A stretch of DNA of 64,000 nt, taken from the NCBI RefSeq assembly GCF_014639075.1, contig NZ_BMFS01000011.1, positions 1 through 64,000 of the forward strand, read 5' to 3'. Each line of letters opens with the position of its first letter. Position 1 is the first letter of the stretch. The notes under the pieces are model-generated. The model was given only the letters and a program-made list of their open reading frames with translations. It was not told where the DNA came from and searched no databases. Below are positions 63,455 through 64,000 of the stretch, piece by piece. The position numbers were made by a program, and so were the translations under genes. This DNA is from Glycocaulis albus (GTDB lineage Bacteria > Pseudomonadota > Alphaproteobacteria > Caulobacterales > Maricaulaceae).

Positions 63455-63575
63455 GCCATGGATCCCGGGTCAAGCCCGGGACCCCGGCGGAGAGGTCAGT
63501 GTCAAACTGGCAAGGCTATCGATACCGGCAACACAATCCGGGGCCCCGGCCCCCGAGCCGGGGTCCATATTCATA
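63455..63575. repeat. Paired-hairpin repeat at the end of the flagellar run
   Basis: CCATGGATCCCGGG-TCAAG-CCCGGGACC, then after about 60 bases CCGGGGCCCCGGCCCCCGAGCCGGGGTCC. The first hairpin is nearly the mirror of the one at 25418. It lies in the 244-bp gap after the small membrane protein; no gene is seen in the gap. Confidence 0.7.
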
Positions 63576-63675
63576 CCGTGCAGGGTCTGACCGCCCTCGC
63601 CGAAAAAACTGCGGCGCGCGTCAGGGCAAACGCGCGCCGCAGCATCTAACCGTCCGATGTAAAGGGAGAATCCCT

Positions 63676-64000
63676 TCAGGGGAGGATATCGGCCGGTTGT
63701 CCGTTCGCCGTCACCCGCGTCTCGATGACCGCAGCGGCATTGGCAAAGGCTTCTTCGGTTTCACGCGCGCCCATGAACACGGCCTGCCCTTCGGAGAGGA
63801 CCGGGCCATAGAGCAGCGTGCCTTCGGCGTCGTCTTCGGCGGTGAAGACATCGGCCAGCATGATCTCGTCCCACGCGGCGCGGACCTCGGCCCAATAGTC
63901 TGCCGTGGCGGCCCAGTAGCGGTGGGCGTTCTCAACGCCGGTCAGCTCGGTGCGGCGATAGGTGTTGATGCCGTGCTCGCGCACCAGCTCGCGGGGCTCA
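63676..64000 (-). CDS. C-terminal part of an unrecognised protein (partial)
   Basis: The minus-strand frame is open from its stop at 63676 to the window edge, encoding at least the last 107 residues. It includes YRRTELTGVENAHRYWAATADYW and an acidic middle (FTAEDDAEGTLLYG). No family is recognised. A GTG at 63984 gives an apparent start of 102 residues, but the frame continues beyond it, so this is probably a truncated gene. Confidence 0.6.
   Translation of the reverse strand, partial: EPRELVREHGINTYRRTELTGVENAHRYWAATADYWAEVRAAWDEIMLADVFTAEDDAEGTLLYGPVLSEGQAVFMGARETEEAFANAAAVIETRVTANGQPADILP

Noticed and set aside
1-64000. CRISPR arrays, tRNA, rRNA, insertion sequences, integrases
   Set aside because: No regularly spaced repeats, tRNA-like cloverleaf, rRNA or transposase/integrase motifs were found by eye. 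The low-GC island carries no mobility gene.

Overview
The window reads as a contiguous piece of an alphaproteobacterial chromosome, most likely a dimorphic, polarly flagellated member of the Caulobacterales/Maricaulales (Hyphomonadaceae-like). The reasons are high G+C almost throughout, a SciP (DUF1153) gene between flgE and fliF, an FlbD-type sigma-54 activator behind fliF-fliG-fliH-fliN, a zapA-zauP pair next to a 6S RNA, and a lipid A gene order typical of this class. The assignment is inference from gene content; no 16S rRNA gene or tRNA gene was seen.

Layout. (1) 69-6935, minus strand: central carbon and housekeeping genes (tkt, pgi, an ArsR-methyltransferase fusion, an aldo/keto reductase, cmk, a yebC family gene). 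(2) 7108-14735, plus strand: an envelope-sugar block with translationally coupled genes: a zinc-ribbon methyltransferase, kdsB, a histidine-phosphatase-like protein, an O-antigen ligase/polymerase family protein, a polyprenyl-phosphate sugar transferase, a membrane-anchored unknown, a TalC/FSA-type transaldolase and glmM. (3) 14869-22137, mostly minus: a YmdB-type phosphoesterase, fpr, 5-formyl-THF cyclo-ligase, 6S RNA, zapA, zauP, a GT2 glycosyltransferase, serA and ygfZ, with cysQ on the plus strand. (4) 22249-31041: an unknown helical protein, a heptosyltransferase-like GT9, dihydroorotase, RidA, a thiolase, mnmA, a tiny flagellar-rod-like protein, a DsbA-fold oxidoreductase, a lipoprotein and a MAPEG protein. 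(5) 31093-40433: an envelope/lipid A block (pmbA, IMPase-like, DUF4170, MsbA-like ABC exporter, DUF374 acyltransferase, waaA, lpxK, lpxL-like) interrupted by two opposing genes, a STAS-like protein and a tyrosine-phosphatase-like protein. (6) 40412-43184: M23 peptidase, DUF2093, Old Yellow Enzyme, MaoC hydratase.

(7) 43312-45236 is the foreign-looking part: two overlapping genes of clearly low G+C (about 32-38 % in two hand-counted 60-base blocks), encoding an SMC/OLD-like AAA ATPase and a small protein with a TOPRIM-like residue pattern. I read it as a candidate two-component phage-defence module, sitting between maoC and the flagellar genes.

(8) 45233-63431 is a flagellar supercluster: flgK-flgL on the minus strand, fliK-flgD-flgE, sciP, fliF-fliG-fliH-fliN-flbD, then flhA-flhF-flhG and a small membrane protein. 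The 500-bp gap between flgK and fliK holds two opposed sigma-54-like promoters and, midway between them, two near-identical CCGGCAAGA elements exactly 60 bp apart, a plausible shared enhancer for FlbD. CtrA-like boxes lie before sciP and fliF. Together the region shows the expected cell-cycle circuit: CtrA early, SciP restraining CtrA, FlbD switching on late hook genes and perhaps repressing fliF.

Intergenic regions carry a family of paired-hairpin repeats (25.4, 53.6, 59.0 and 63.5 kb) plus other palindromes. The window begins and ends inside probable genes.
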